DNA of 64,000 nt from Bacillota bacterium (lineage in GTDB: Bacteria > Bacillota > Sulfobacillia > Sulfobacillales > JAIMBI01), in assembly GCA_021846565.1 (NCBI GenBank), contig JAJZWS010000001.1:19810-83809 (forward strand), written 5' to 3'. Shown here one piece after another: positions 27,416 through 35,639 of this stretch. The stretch's first letter is position 1. Each line of letters opens with the position of its first letter. A program made the translations under genes and the position numbers. Under the pieces are notes generated by a model. The model worked only from the letters and a program-made list of their open reading frames with translations. It was not told where the DNA came from and ran no database searches.

Positions 27416-29191
27416 GTGGCAGCCAGGACGCGGTGGGTCGTGCGGGCCGTGATGCTGGCGTGCGTGGCCGCCGGTGTTGCGGGATGCCGATGGGCTGCCC
27501 TCGGCCCGACCCCGAGGGTTCCACCCTTTCCCTCCCATCCGAGGGTGCTTCGGGGCGAGCAGCTGCCTACGGTCTGGCCCGGGCCGGCGCCGGGGCCGTT
27601 GGCCTTGCGGCGCGTGGTGGTGATGAACCGACAAACGTTGTGGGGGGTCACCAACGGGCCGGGGACGGGCAGCGGCCTGTTGGAGACCGTGAACGGCGGC
27701 CGTGCCTGGCGGGAGCATTATCGGACGGGGCTGCCTGTGACGGATCTGCAATTCGTCAGTGCGCGAGAGGGCTACGCCGTCGAAAATGGGTGCGGCGTCG
27801 GGCAGTGCTTGACGTCGGCGTTGCTGCGCACGCGCGACGGCGGACGGCGGTGGTCCACCAGCTATGCCACCCACCAGCGGGAGCTGGCCAGCCTGTCGTT
27901 TGTGTCAGCGGAGTGGGGGTACCGCGTGACCGGCGGGGGGGGCCAGCCGTGGGCGTTGGCGTTCAGCGCGGATGGAGGGGCCACCTGGATTGCCCGGGCC
28001 TTTCCCTGTCCGTCCGAGACCGGGTCCGTCGCGGTCAGCTTCGTGACGCGGGCCCAGGGCTATCTGGCGTGTGGGCCGCCGGCGGCCGCCCCCACTGGGG
28101 GGATCACCACCGTGTGGGTGACGCACGACGGGGGAGGGGCGTGGACGGTCGCGGGCGTGACGGCGTCAGGGGAGGTCACCGGCCTCACCTTTTTAGACGG
28201 CTCGGTCGGCTACCTGGGAACGCGGACGGGTCTTAGGGTCACGCGGGATGGCGGGCGTCACTGGCGTTTGGACCGTCCGCCGCAGATTGCGGCCGGGCAT
28301 GCCGTGTTCTCGCTGGGGCGCATCAGGAACCAGGTGTATTTCTTGTCGGCGGGCCGTGCGTGGACCGTGGGCGCCCACGGCGGTTGGTCCTCGCTGTATC
28401 CGCTGCCCAAGCCCCATACCGCTGTCGTGTGGCCCAGCGCGCAGCGAAGCTACGGGGTGGGCGAGGCGGGGGCACCGACTGCGGTGATGGCGGGTGCCCC
28501 GGGGCCACGCGGATGGACCACGGTGGGGTATCTGCCCGGGCCCGCCAGCATCCTGGTTTCTGCGTCGCCCCGCACGCTTTGGGCGGTGAATCCGCGCTGG
28601 TACGTCAGTCGCGACGGGGGGAGAACGTGGCAGACGCCGACACTGCCGGGTTCGACACCAACCACCGATGCGTCGGCCTGCGGGCGCTATGGCTTTGTGT
28701 TGGTGGGCCGGCGCACCGTGCGTGTCACCACCAACGGCGGGACGAGCGTGGGGCGGGCGCATGGGCTGCCCTTTGATGCGACCAGCGTCGCGTGTCAAAC
28801 GCCGGGGGTGGGGTTCGCGCTGGGACGGCCGCAGGGCGCGACGGTGCAAGGCCCGGGCGGAAAACGGATGCATGTGGCGCCGGGCACTGTGTACCTGTGG
28901 CGGACGGCCGACGGGGGTGCCACCTGGGTGCCCTTCGCGCTGCCGCCGGTGCTGAATATGGCAGCGCCCACCATGATGCGGTTCTTGGGACCGCGACTGG
29001 CCTGGATGTGGTCGGCCAATGGCTACTGGCTCACGCGAGATGGCGGACAAAGTTGGGTGGCGCGGGCCATGCCGCCTGGCGTGGTGATTCGGTCGCTGGC
29101 CTTTGACAGCCCTGCCGCAGCCGTGGTCGTGGTGAACACGGGCGTTTACACCACGTCCAACGGGGGCCGCACGTGGGTGCCTGTGCCGTGA
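27416..29191 (+). CDS. Lipoprotein with BNR/sialidase-like repeats
   Basis: A 591-residue exported lipoprotein. The N-terminal signal (VVRAVMLACVAAGVAGC) ends in a lipobox with Cys near residue 24. At least eight Asp-box-like motifs recur through the chain (RDGGRRW, SADGGATW, THDGGGAW, TRDGGRHW, SRDGGRTW, TADGGATW, TRDGGQSW, SNGGRTW), the mark of BNR/Vps10-type beta-propellers. No sialidase catalytic Arg triad could be assigned, so it is more likely a surface binding or assembly protein. The GTG start has GGGAGG upstream. The 3' end overlaps the BrkB gene. Confidence 0.78.
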   Translation: MAARTRWVVRAVMLACVAAGVAGCRWAALGPTPRVPPFPSHPRVLRGEQLPTVWPGPAPGPLALRRVVVMNRQTLWGVTNGPGTGSGLLETVNGGRAWREHYRTGLPVTDLQFVSAREGYAVENGCGVGQCLTSALLRTRDGGRRWSTSYATHQRELASLSFVSAEWGYRVTGGGGQPWALAFSADGGATWIARAFPCPSETGSVAVSFVTRAQGYLACGPPAAAPTGGITTVWVTHDGGGAWTVAGVTASGEVTGLTFLDGSVGYLGTRTGLRVTRDGGRHWRLDRPPQIAAGHAVFSLGRIRNQVYFLSAGRAWTVGAHGGWSSLYPLPKPHTAVVWPSAQRSYGVGEAGAPTAVMAGAPGPRGWTTVGYLPGPASILVSASPRTLWAVNPRWYVSRDGGRTWQTPTLPGSTPTTDASACGRYGFVLVGRRTVRVTTNGGTSVGRAHGLPFDATSVACQTPGVGFALGRPQGATVQGPGGKRMHVAPGTVYLWRTADGGATWVPFALPPVLNMAAPTMMRFLGPRLAWMWSANGYWLTRDGGQSWVARAMPPGVVIRSLAFDSPAAAVVVVNTGVYTTSNGGRTWVPVP

Positions 29192-30063
29192 AGGAGTCGT
29201 GGGCCTATCTGAAGCGGCTGGCCCACCGGGTGGCGCGCGACGATGTCGGCGCCTACGCGGCGGCGCTTTCGTATAATTTTTCGTTTGCCCTCCTGCCATT
29301 GCTGCTGTTTGCCACGGCATTGCTCGCTTTCTTGCGCTTCCGAGACCCCGTCCAGGTCCTGACCGCTCCGCTGGCGGGGGTGGTGCCCAAAAACGTGCTG
29401 GCCCTCGTGTCCCAGGCCCTCGTGGGCGTCGTGCGCCACAAAAGCCCGACAGTGCTGTCGTTGGGGTTCCTGGGATTCGTGTGGGGCATGTCCGGCGCGT
29501 TTCGTCAAATCATCGATGCAATGAACCACGCGTACGAGTTTCGGTTTCCGTTTCGACGACGGTCCTGGGAACTTTACGGCTTGTCCGTACTTTTGGGAGT
29601 GACCGTCGGATCGCTGTTGGTAGCGGGGTTGGCCTTGTCGGTGCTGGGGCCTAATGCCATCAGCGGACTGGCCACTAGTGTCGTGGGCCGTCCCCCGGCG
29701 CGCTTCGCGCTGGCGGCCTTGCACTGGGGCCTGTTGGCCGCCATGTTGTGGCTTGGGCTCTCGATTCTGTACGCCGCCGCCCCGGATCGGCCGCAGGGCT
29801 TTCGCCTGTACACGCCCGGCACTGTGGTGGCACTGGTGGCGTGGGCCATCCTGTCCATCGCGTTCCGGCAGTACACCACCCGGGTCAACACCTTTGGGGT
29901 GTATGGCACGCTGGGCGCGATGATCCTGTTGCTGTTGTATCTTTATCTCTTTGGCTTTCTCCTGTTGGTGGGGGCGGAGGTCAATGCGCTGGCGGAGGCA
30001 CCCTCGAACCCGGAAGCGGGGGAGGGCGGTGGGCCGCCCTCCCCCGGCTCCCTCACTCCGTGA
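29188..30063 (+). CDS. YihY/BrkB family membrane protein
   Basis: A 291-residue inner-membrane protein of the BrkB/YihY (UPF0761) family. It has the conserved DDVGAYAAALSYNFSFALLP N-terminal motif, about six membrane helices, and the family segment FRQYTTRVNTFGVYGTLGA before the last helix. Its biochemical role is not established. GTG 29188, which overlaps the lipoprotein stop, gives a better N-terminus than the track GTG at 29173. The 3' end overlaps the convergent slipin gene by 11 bases. Confidence 0.85.
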   Translation: MKESWAYLKRLAHRVARDDVGAYAAALSYNFSFALLPLLLFATALLAFLRFRDPVQVLTAPLAGVVPKNVLALVSQALVGVVRHKSPTVLSLGFLGFVWGMSGAFRQIIDAMNHAYEFRFPFRRRSWELYGLSVLLGVTVGSLLVAGLALSVLGPNAISGLATSVVGRPPARFALAALHWGLLAAMLWLGLSILYAAAPDRPQGFRLYTPGTVVALVAWAILSIAFRQYTTRVNTFGVYGTLGAMILLLLYLYLFGFLLLVGAEVNALAEAPSNPEAGEGGGPPSPGSLTP

Positions 30064-30853
30064 TGGCAGCCTCCGCCGCCCCGGAGGGGGGCGGCGGAGG
30101 CTCGGACGCATCGGTGGGGCTGATGCCCTTCAGCATATCGGTGAGCTCGGTGGGTATAAACAGGAGCGTGTTTTGCTCCGACTTGACCGCCTCCAACAGG
30201 ACATTCAGGCCGCGAAGCCGAAAGGCGGTCGTCGAGTGCTCGTACAGACGGGCGGCCTTCACGAACTCCTCGGCCGCAATCACCTCGGCCTCGCCGTAAA
30301 TGCGCCGCGCCTCTTTCTCTGCCTGAGCCTGCGCCTTGCGGGACAGCACATCCTGCAGGGAGGCGGGAATCTCGATGTCGCGAATCTCCACGTTTTGGAC
30401 CGCGATGCCCCAGGACTCGGCGCGCTCCCGAATCTGCTCGGCAATGCGTTCGTCGATCTGGCGCTGATCCGACAGCAATTGCTCCAGGTCGCTGCGGCTC
30501 ACGATGTCGCGCAGCGTCGTCTGCGCCGCGAGGTCGATGGTGGCCTGGTAGTTCTTTACTTCCAGCGCGGCGCGCGTGACGTCGGCCACCCGCCAAAACA
30601 ACACCGCCAGCAGCGTCACCGGCACCTTGTCTTTCGATAGGGTGCCCTCCGTGCGGAACTCGGTGGTGGTGATGCGCTTGTCGATGATCATGGCGCGCTG
30701 AAACCCGAACAACACGAACCGAATGCCGGGGCCGCGGTTGCCGATGTAGCGGCCCAGCGTGAACACCAGCATCTCGTCCCACTGCTTGATGATTTTGAGG
30801 GACAGGAGCCCCCAGAGGACCACGATGATAAGGACCACGTAAAGCCCGTTCAT
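30053..30853 (-). CDS. SPFH/slipin (stomatin-like) protein
   Basis: A 266-residue membrane-anchored scaffold. One N-terminal helix (LYVVLIIVVLWGLLSLKIIK) leads into a complete SPFH domain (DEMLVFTLGRYIGNRGPGIR, DKVPVTLLAVLFWRVAD, IRDIEIPASLQDVLSRKAQA) and a coiled C-terminal stretch (AEKEARRIYGEAEVIAAEEF). The tail is Pro-rich (EPPPPPSGAAEAAITE). Slipins organise membrane microdomains and often pair with an NfeD protein, which is not seen here. The ATG at 30853 behind AAAGGAG is preferred. It follows the PBP2 gene by 83 bases on the same strand. Confidence 0.88.
   Translation of the reverse strand: MNGLYVVLIIVVLWGLLSLKIIKQWDEMLVFTLGRYIGNRGPGIRFVLFGFQRAMIIDKRITTTEFRTEGTLSKDKVPVTLLAVLFWRVADVTRAALEVKNYQATIDLAAQTTLRDIVSRSDLEQLLSDQRQIDERIAEQIRERAESWGIAVQNVEIRDIEIPASLQDVLSRKAQAQAEKEARRIYGEAEVIAAEEFVKAARLYEHSTTAFRLRGLNVLLEAVKSEQNTLLFIPTELTDMLKGISPTDASEPPPPPSGAAEAAITE
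30069..30101. repeat. Perfect 14-bp hairpin inside the slipin 3' end
   Basis: GCCTCCGCCGCCCC pairs perfectly with GGGGCGGCGGAGGC around a 5-base loop. It starts 6 bases after the brkB stop and lies within the codons for the Pro-rich slipin tail. It may slow or end brkB transcription, but there is no T-run. Confidence 0.6.
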
Positions 30854-30936
30854 GTCCGGTGCTCCTTTGCGGGTCGTGTGGCGGCCGCTTGGTGGCAAGC
30901 CGTCGCCTCAGCATAGCACCGGAGCCCCCCGGCGCA

Positions 30937-32865
30937 TCAGTTCATAGGCTTGCCGGTCCAGCTGAAGGGCCAGGGATAGTTGGCGCCGTACACCGTGTCA
31001 AACCAGGTTTTGGCGTACGGGTCTTTGAGGTGGAAGTACTGGTCGTAGATGGCCCGCGCCACGAACCCGGAGTAGGCGCCAAACACGCCGTCATGGATAT
31101 ACACGAGAATTTCCAGCTTCGGCGTGGGCAGCGGGCCGCTGGCGTTGTACGATGCCGCGGGAGCGAACGACTCGAAAAACGCGTTGTTGACCGGGCTGTT
31201 GATCCGCTGGGCCGTACCGGTTTTGGTGCCGACGTACATGGGAATGCCTTTCATCGCCCCGTACCCGGTGCCCAAGGGACGTTGGGCGGAGCGCTCCATG
31301 CCCACGTGAATCACATGATAGTCGGCGCGGGTGATGGGGAGCTTCTGCTGGACCACCGGCGTGAAGCGTTCGATCACCTTGCCGCTGGGAGACGTCACAT
31401 ACGACAGGAAGTGTGGCTGGTACAGCGTGCCCCCGTTGACCACCGCGGCTTCGGCACGGGCGAGGCCAATCAGCGTGTAGTCCGAGATGCCCTGTCCAAT
31501 CGCCGTGTTGAGGTTCTGGCCCCACGTCCAGGGCTGGCCCTCCAGTTGTTGGTATCTCTGCGGGGTAGGCATCTGACTCGCCACCTCGCCGGGGATGTCC
31601 AACCCGGTGGTGGAGTTCAAGCCGTACAGCGACAGATAATGATCCATGCGCTGGATTCCCATCCAGTAACCCACCCAGTAAAAATACGTGTCGTCCGACA
31701 CCTCGAGGGCCCGCTCCAGGTTGACCGGACCAAAGCCGGGCGCGTACCAGTTCTTGAAGGTTGGGTCCAAGGGGAAGTACCCGTGGTCCACGACGATGGT
31801 GCTGGGCGTGATGACGCCCGACGCCAGTGCGCCGCCGGCGATGATGGGCTTGAACACGGATCCCGGGGCGTACTGGCCCTGGTACACCCGGTTCACCCAG
31901 CCGCCGGTGGCGTTTAGCTGGTTCACGTACTGGGTGGTGGCGGGGTCAAGCAAGCTCGGGCTGTAGCTGGGCAGGCTCACGGCGGCCAAGACCGCGCCGT
32001 TTTCGGGGTTGAGCACGATGACCGCGCCTTTGTTGGCGCTGGGCGAGTGGGGAGACCCCGGGCTGGTTTGCATGGCGTTCATGACAAACTGCAGCGCCTG
32101 GGTGGCCACTTTTTCCATCTGCCCGTTGATGGTGAGATGGATCGTGTTGCCCGGGACCGGGGGCTTGGACCCATAAATCTTCAGGAACTGGCCCGCCGAG
32201 TTGACCTGCACCAACTGCTGACCGGGCTGGCCGCGCAACAGGCTTTGATATTCCGCCTCCAGGCCTTGCTGGCCAAACAACGAGGCAGCAGTGTAGCCCT
32301 GCTGAGGGTGGGCTTTCAGCTCCGCGCTGTTGATCTGGCTCACGTAGCCCACGAAGTTGCCAAAAAGACTCCCCTGCGGATACGAGCGCTTGGCGGTGAC
32401 AAAAAGGTGGATGTCCGGATACTGGGCGCGGTTCTCCTGATAATGCGTGATGGCGGTGGGCGAGAGCCCCTGACCCGGGTCAAGCACCACGGGGTAGAAG
32501 GGGGGATTTAAAAACTCTTGCTTCTTCACGAGGGTGTTGAGCTGGTTCACGCTTTCGCCCAGCAGCGCGGCGAGCCGCACCGCTTCGCCGTGCGGCAGCG
32601 CACCCTGGGACGGGTTCATCCACTCGATTTCCCAAGCGGGCTGGTTGCTCGCGAGCACCATGCCGTCGCTGGTGACAATCTGGCCGCGGGGCGCCGACAC
32701 CGGAATGGTGCGCAGGTAGTCCTGCTGGCCCAGTGACTGGTAGTAGGCCGCGTGCGCGACCTGAAGGCTTTCCAACCGCGCGGCGATGGCCCCCAGCGCC
32801 AGCAACAGCACGCCCCCCATGACCCAGACCCGCCGGACCACCCGCTTTTGTTCCCGTTCAATCAT
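30937..32865 (-). CDS. mrdA: Penicillin-binding protein 2 (class B transpeptidase)
   Basis: A 642-residue division/elongation transpeptidase with one N-terminal membrane helix (VWVMGGVLLLALGAIAARL), a dimerisation domain (TIPVSAPRGQIVTSDGMVL) and a transpeptidase domain. The active-site Ser-x-x-Lys is GSVFKP near residue 335, the second motif is SDD near 389 (the SxD form seen in PBP2 proteins), and KTGT lies near 548. It crosslinks peptidoglycan, probably with a SEDS partner elsewhere. The ATG at 32865 follows GGTGGGGGGCACGAC; the track frame opens 27 codons earlier. Confidence 0.9.
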   Translation of the reverse strand: MIEREQKRVVRRVWVMGGVLLLALGAIAARLESLQVAHAAYYQSLGQQDYLRTIPVSAPRGQIVTSDGMVLASNQPAWEIEWMNPSQGALPHGEAVRLAALLGESVNQLNTLVKKQEFLNPPFYPVVLDPGQGLSPTAITHYQENRAQYPDIHLFVTAKRSYPQGSLFGNFVGYVSQINSAELKAHPQQGYTAASLFGQQGLEAEYQSLLRGQPGQQLVQVNSAGQFLKIYGSKPPVPGNTIHLTINGQMEKVATQALQFVMNAMQTSPGSPHSPSANKGAVIVLNPENGAVLAAVSLPSYSPSLLDPATTQYVNQLNATGGWVNRVYQGQYAPGSVFKPIIAGGALASGVITPSTIVVDHGYFPLDPTFKNWYAPGFGPVNLERALEVSDDTYFYWVGYWMGIQRMDHYLSLYGLNSTTGLDIPGEVASQMPTPQRYQQLEGQPWTWGQNLNTAIGQGISDYTLIGLARAEAAVVNGGTLYQPHFLSYVTSPSGKVIERFTPVVQQKLPITRADYHVIHVGMERSAQRPLGTGYGAMKGIPMYVGTKTGTAQRINSPVNNAFFESFAPAASYNASGPLPTPKLEILVYIHDGVFGAYSGFVARAIYDQYFHLKDPYAKTWFDTVYGANYPWPFSWTGKPMN

Positions 32866-32957
32866 GTCGTGCCCCCCACCGTCAAACGCCGCGCCCGCGC
32901 CCGGAGTTGGTCCGGCTCGCGACCTCGATTGATGAAACCGCTGCAAACATTGCGGCC

Positions 32958-32963
32958 ATTATA
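32958..32963 (-). promoter_or_regulatory. -10 element for the PBP2/slipin genes
   Basis: The minus strand reads TATAAT here, 92 bases before the PBP2 start. A matching -35 hexamer was not seen. It is the only AT-rich promoter-like patch before the gene. Confidence 0.45.
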
Positions 32964-33012
32964 GTGCCCCCGCCCTGCCGAACGCCAGGTGCGGGGGCCG
33001 CCGGGCCCCGTA

Positions 33013-33190
33013 ACGGCAGCGTCGAGTCGTCCAAGCGCTTTGGCCGAGAATCGGCCGTCGGGGTTCCCAAAAGGTGATGGTGCACCGACGAGGACGGGGT
33101 CGAAGCCACGGAACGCGGAGGAGTGTGGCGGCGGCCGCGGCGGAGGTGAGATCCGCTCGCCCGCCGGGGCCCGTCCCATTCAGCGGCCCC
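33013..33190 (+). repeat. Dispersed repeat A, copy 1
   Basis: About 175 bases that match 36772-36950 in direct orientation. Both copies carry GGCAACG/GGCAGCG...GTTTGGCCGAGAA.CGGCC, then GGGGTCGA.G..(A)CGGAACGCGG-like sequence, and end in GATCCGCTCGCCCGCCGG. Identity looks like roughly 70 percent by eye, with small indels. Neither copy has a convincing reading frame, so this is an old duplicated non-coding unit or a decayed mobile-element end. Confidence 0.65.
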
Positions 33191-33259
33191 ATCCACCATC
33201 GTCAGCGCACCTCGTCGGCGAGCCCACGGCCGCCGAGGCAGTCGTGGCGGACCCTGAGG

Positions 33260-33358
33260 GCAAGGCACCGTTGCGCGGCGGGCGCCATTAGGGATCGCCA
33301 CGGTGTCCAGCATGACTGGTTCGGTGTGCAGGGCGTCAGCGGACTACATCGAGCCTCA
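33260..33358 (+). repeat. Dispersed repeat B, copy 1
   Basis: About 95 bases whose reverse complement occurs at 37188-37285. The core GGTTCGGTGTGCAGGGCGTC followed by a near-identical CGGACTACATCGAGCCTCAG is shared almost exactly. Because repeat A is in direct orientation while B is inverted, the two units were rearranged relative to each other. Confidence 0.7.
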
Positions 33359-33599
33359 GCGGTTCGAGCCGTGCGACCACCCCTGGCCGCCTCTCAGTCC
33401 TTTCTCCCGTGACGGGGCTTTGGCACTTCCTCGTAGCGGGTGGGCCTACGTTCGCAGACGTTGGGAATCATCCAACGGGCCGTGCGGCCGTCTTTTGGCC
33501 GCCCGGCTCACCCCAGAAGGATGGTGGTCAAACGTTGTCCACATGTCTGATCGTGCGCATGATGGCCGGGGATGCGGGTGGGTTTGGCGACGGGAGGAC

Positions 33600-33782
33600 A
33601 TGCCGGGGAGGCTGCCGATGCCGATTCTGCCGGCAGGAGACCTGAGGCGCCGTCCCGCTCGGCTGCCGGACGACGTGGACACGGCGCGGCCCTGGTCCCC
33701 GGACGTCGACACGTTGGGGCTGTCCGAACGACCCGGCACTGCGCCGATGTCGCTCAGCCAGGTGGAGGGGATGTATCAATAG
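33600..33782 (+). CDS. Small unknown protein (60 aa)
   Basis: An ATG behind GACGGGAGGAC opens a 60-codon frame, MPGRLPMPILPAGDLRRRPA ... PMSLSQVEGMYQ, with mostly G/C third positions, as in the real genes nearby. The track shows it only as the 3' part of a longer frame (33303-33782) that starts inside repeat B. No family is recognised. It lies 24 bases before another small gene that also has a good ribosome site, so the two may form a pair. It could be an intact accessory protein or part of a lost mobile element. Confidence 0.4.
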   Translation: MPGRLPMPILPAGDLRRRPARLPDDVDTARPWSPDVDTLGLSERPGTAPMSLSQVEGMYQ

Positions 33783-33806
33783 TGGGAGGCACCCGGAGGA
33801 GGCCGC

Positions 33807-34053
33807 ATGATTGAAATGTACGATGAGGGCGCCGCCGGAGAGCCGTGGTGGGCCGATGGCGACGTGATGCTGTCGTCACACGCTGCCCATCGTGATTGGC
33901 GGCCGCGTGCTGGCATTGCCCGTCGAACGCGCCCCCGAGCTGGACCGGCCTGATCTCCGGACTAAGCAAATCTGGGCATTGAACCTCGCTAGCCGGCGCC
34001 TCTTTCAGTCGGCGGGTTTCTTACTGGACTCCACGGACGTTGATGGACGTTGA
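33807..34053 (+). pseudogene. Small unknown gene with a frameshift
   Basis: An ATG behind CGGAGGAGGCCGC starts MIEMYDEGAAGEPWWADGDV and runs out of frame near 33880. The +1 frame then continues with good codon use as LPIVIGGRVLALPVERAPEL ... LNLASRRLFQSAGFLLDST until TGA 34051-34053. One extra base near 33878-33884 explains both halves and would restore a protein of about 80 residues. No family is recognised. The 3' end runs into three tandem copies of a 10-base unit. Confidence 0.45.
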
Positions 34054-34065
34054 TGGACGTTGATG
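34036..34065 (+). repeat. Three tandem copies of a 10-base unit
   Basis: GACGTTGATG occurs three times in a row at the end of the frameshifted small gene. The 10-base period is not a multiple of three, so changes in copy number would shift any reading frame across it. Confidence 0.85.
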
Positions 34066-34405
34066 AAGCTGGTCTGCCCTGTGAACGATATCGGTTGGAC
34101 CTGCGCCGCTCAGCCACCCTTTGACCACAAGCAGGTAGAGGCTGCCTACCTCGGCGGGGTGGCCATGCATAAACCCCGAGGCTGCACCTTTCGGCACGGT
34201 GCGTGCTGACCCGGCCGGCCACCTGGGGCCACGGCTCCGCCGTACGGGGTAGCGTCCCTCCCGCGGGCGCGGCTGGGCGCCACGACCGTCCTCGCGTGCC
34301 GCGCATCGCCCTCTGGTCAATCCCGTCCGGATGGTAGAGGATATCGGAACAGGGGCCCACCGTTCACGCGCGTGGCGGGCACAACCGAGAGAGAGAAGGC
34401 ACAGC
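34066..34405. other. Gene-free leader before the FAD oxidoreductase
   Basis: About 340 bases with no credible gene. Short frames on both strands (for example, GFMHGHPAEVGSLYLLVVKG on the minus strand) hint at decayed coding DNA but match no family I can name. The ribosome site GAGAGAGAAGG of the following gene is at the right end. Confidence 0.4.
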
Positions 34406-35554
34406 ATGACCGAACAGCATGACGTCGTCGTTATCGGAGCCGGGTTGGTGGGTTTGTCGGTGGCCTATCATCTGGCGAAGAGAGGTATCCGCGACGTCGT
34501 GGTCCTGGAGCGCGAAGCCGCGCACGCGCAAGGCTCGTCGGGCCGCAGTGCCGGCGGGGTCAGGCTGGAGTTTTCCCACCCCAGCAGCGTCCGCTTTTCG
34601 CAATATGGCCTCCACGTGCTGGAGCACTTCGAGGACGAATTTGGCATCTCGCCGCAATTTCGTGCCTGCGGCTACCTGTTTGTCACCAGCGATCCGTCGC
34701 AGTGGGTTGCCCTGCAAGAGTCGGCGGTTATGCAGCGCGATCTCGGCGTGGCGGTGGAGACGCTGGCCGCTGCCGACATCCGTGGGAGTTTTGCCTACAT
34801 CAACTTGCCCGACTTGGTGGGGGGCATTTATGGTCCCCGCGACGGCGTCGGCGACCCCGCCAGCGTGGCCTACGGCTACATTCGGCGGGCGCGCCAGTTG
34901 GGGGTCGAGGTTCGCTTTCACGTTAATGTCGAAGGCATCACTGCGTCGGCGGGTCGGGTCACAGGCGTCCGCACCGCGTCCGGGCTCATCAGCACGTCTA
35001 CCGTCGTCAACGCGGCCGGGCCTCAGGCACGCGCGATTGGCCAAATGGCCGGCGTCGACATTCCCGTGCATCCCTATCGTCGGTCCATCTATGTTACCGG
35101 TCCCTTTGACGGGCTGCCGGAGAATTTGCCCATGACCTTGAATTTGGACAACACGTCTTACATTCGCCGAGAAGGCCGGTCGATATTGCTGGGCATGTCG
35201 GACCCGGACGAGCCCAGCTCTGAACTTGTCGAAACGGATCCGGCGGCGTTGGAGAAAATTATTGCGACGATTCTGCCGTGGATTCCGAGTCTCGAGCACG
35301 CAACCATTATGCGGGGCTGGGCCGGGCTTTACGAGATATCGCCCGACCAGTCGGCCATCATTGGCCCAACGGACGATCTCGCAGGCTTTTACTGCGCGAA
35401 CGGGTTCAGCGGCCACGGCTTTATGCACGCCCCGGCCACAGGTCGGGTTATTGCCGAGCTGATTGCCGGTGAGCCCCCGTTTGTGGACATCACGCCTTTT
35501 TATCTAAGCCGCTTCGCTCATCAGCAAACGGCCAGGGAAAACCTGGTCATATGA
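34406..35554 (+). CDS. FAD-dependent amino acid oxidoreductase (DadA/sarcosine-oxidase-like)
   Basis: A 382-residue flavoenzyme of the DAO superfamily. The FAD-binding Rossmann motif is DVVVIGAGLVGLSVAYHLAK (residues 6-25), followed by the GSSGRSAGGVRLEF segment typical of sarcosine, glycine or dimethylglycine oxidase relatives. The C-terminal YEISPDQSAIIGPTDDLAGF and ANGFSGHGFMHAPATGRVIA motifs are intact. The substrate is probably an N-methyl or small amino acid but cannot be fixed. It is the only intact large gene in a 4.7-kb decayed stretch, and its codons look less GC-biased than those of neighbours, suggesting later arrival. Confidence 0.85.
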   Translation: MTEQHDVVVIGAGLVGLSVAYHLAKRGIRDVVVLEREAAHAQGSSGRSAGGVRLEFSHPSSVRFSQYGLHVLEHFEDEFGISPQFRACGYLFVTSDPSQWVALQESAVMQRDLGVAVETLAAADIRGSFAYINLPDLVGGIYGPRDGVGDPASVAYGYIRRARQLGVEVRFHVNVEGITASAGRVTGVRTASGLISTSTVVNAAGPQARAIGQMAGVDIPVHPYRRSIYVTGPFDGLPENLPMTLNLDNTSYIRREGRSILLGMSDPDEPSSELVETDPAALEKIIATILPWIPSLEHATIMRGWAGLYEISPDQSAIIGPTDDLAGFYCANGFSGHGFMHAPATGRVIAELIAGEPPFVDITPFYLSRFAHQQTARENLVI

Positions 35555-35610
35555 CAGGCGATGGCGAGACTCGGGACGTTCGGGAAGGCCGCCCGGACAT
35601 GACACAAACC

Positions 35611-35632
35611 GTCATCCAGTCGGGATGACTTT
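35611..35632 (+). terminator. Weak hairpin terminator after the FAD oxidoreductase
   Basis: GTCATCC and GGATGAC form a perfect 7-base-pair stem with loop AGTCG, followed by TTT, 57 bases after the oxidoreductase stop. Short, but correctly placed. Confidence 0.5.
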
Positions 35633-35639
35633 GGCCCAG

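Noticed and set aside
33303-33599. Upstream half of the track ORF 33303-33782
   Set aside because: It starts within repeat B and shows no coding character; only the part after ATG 33600 has a ribosome site and strong codon bias.
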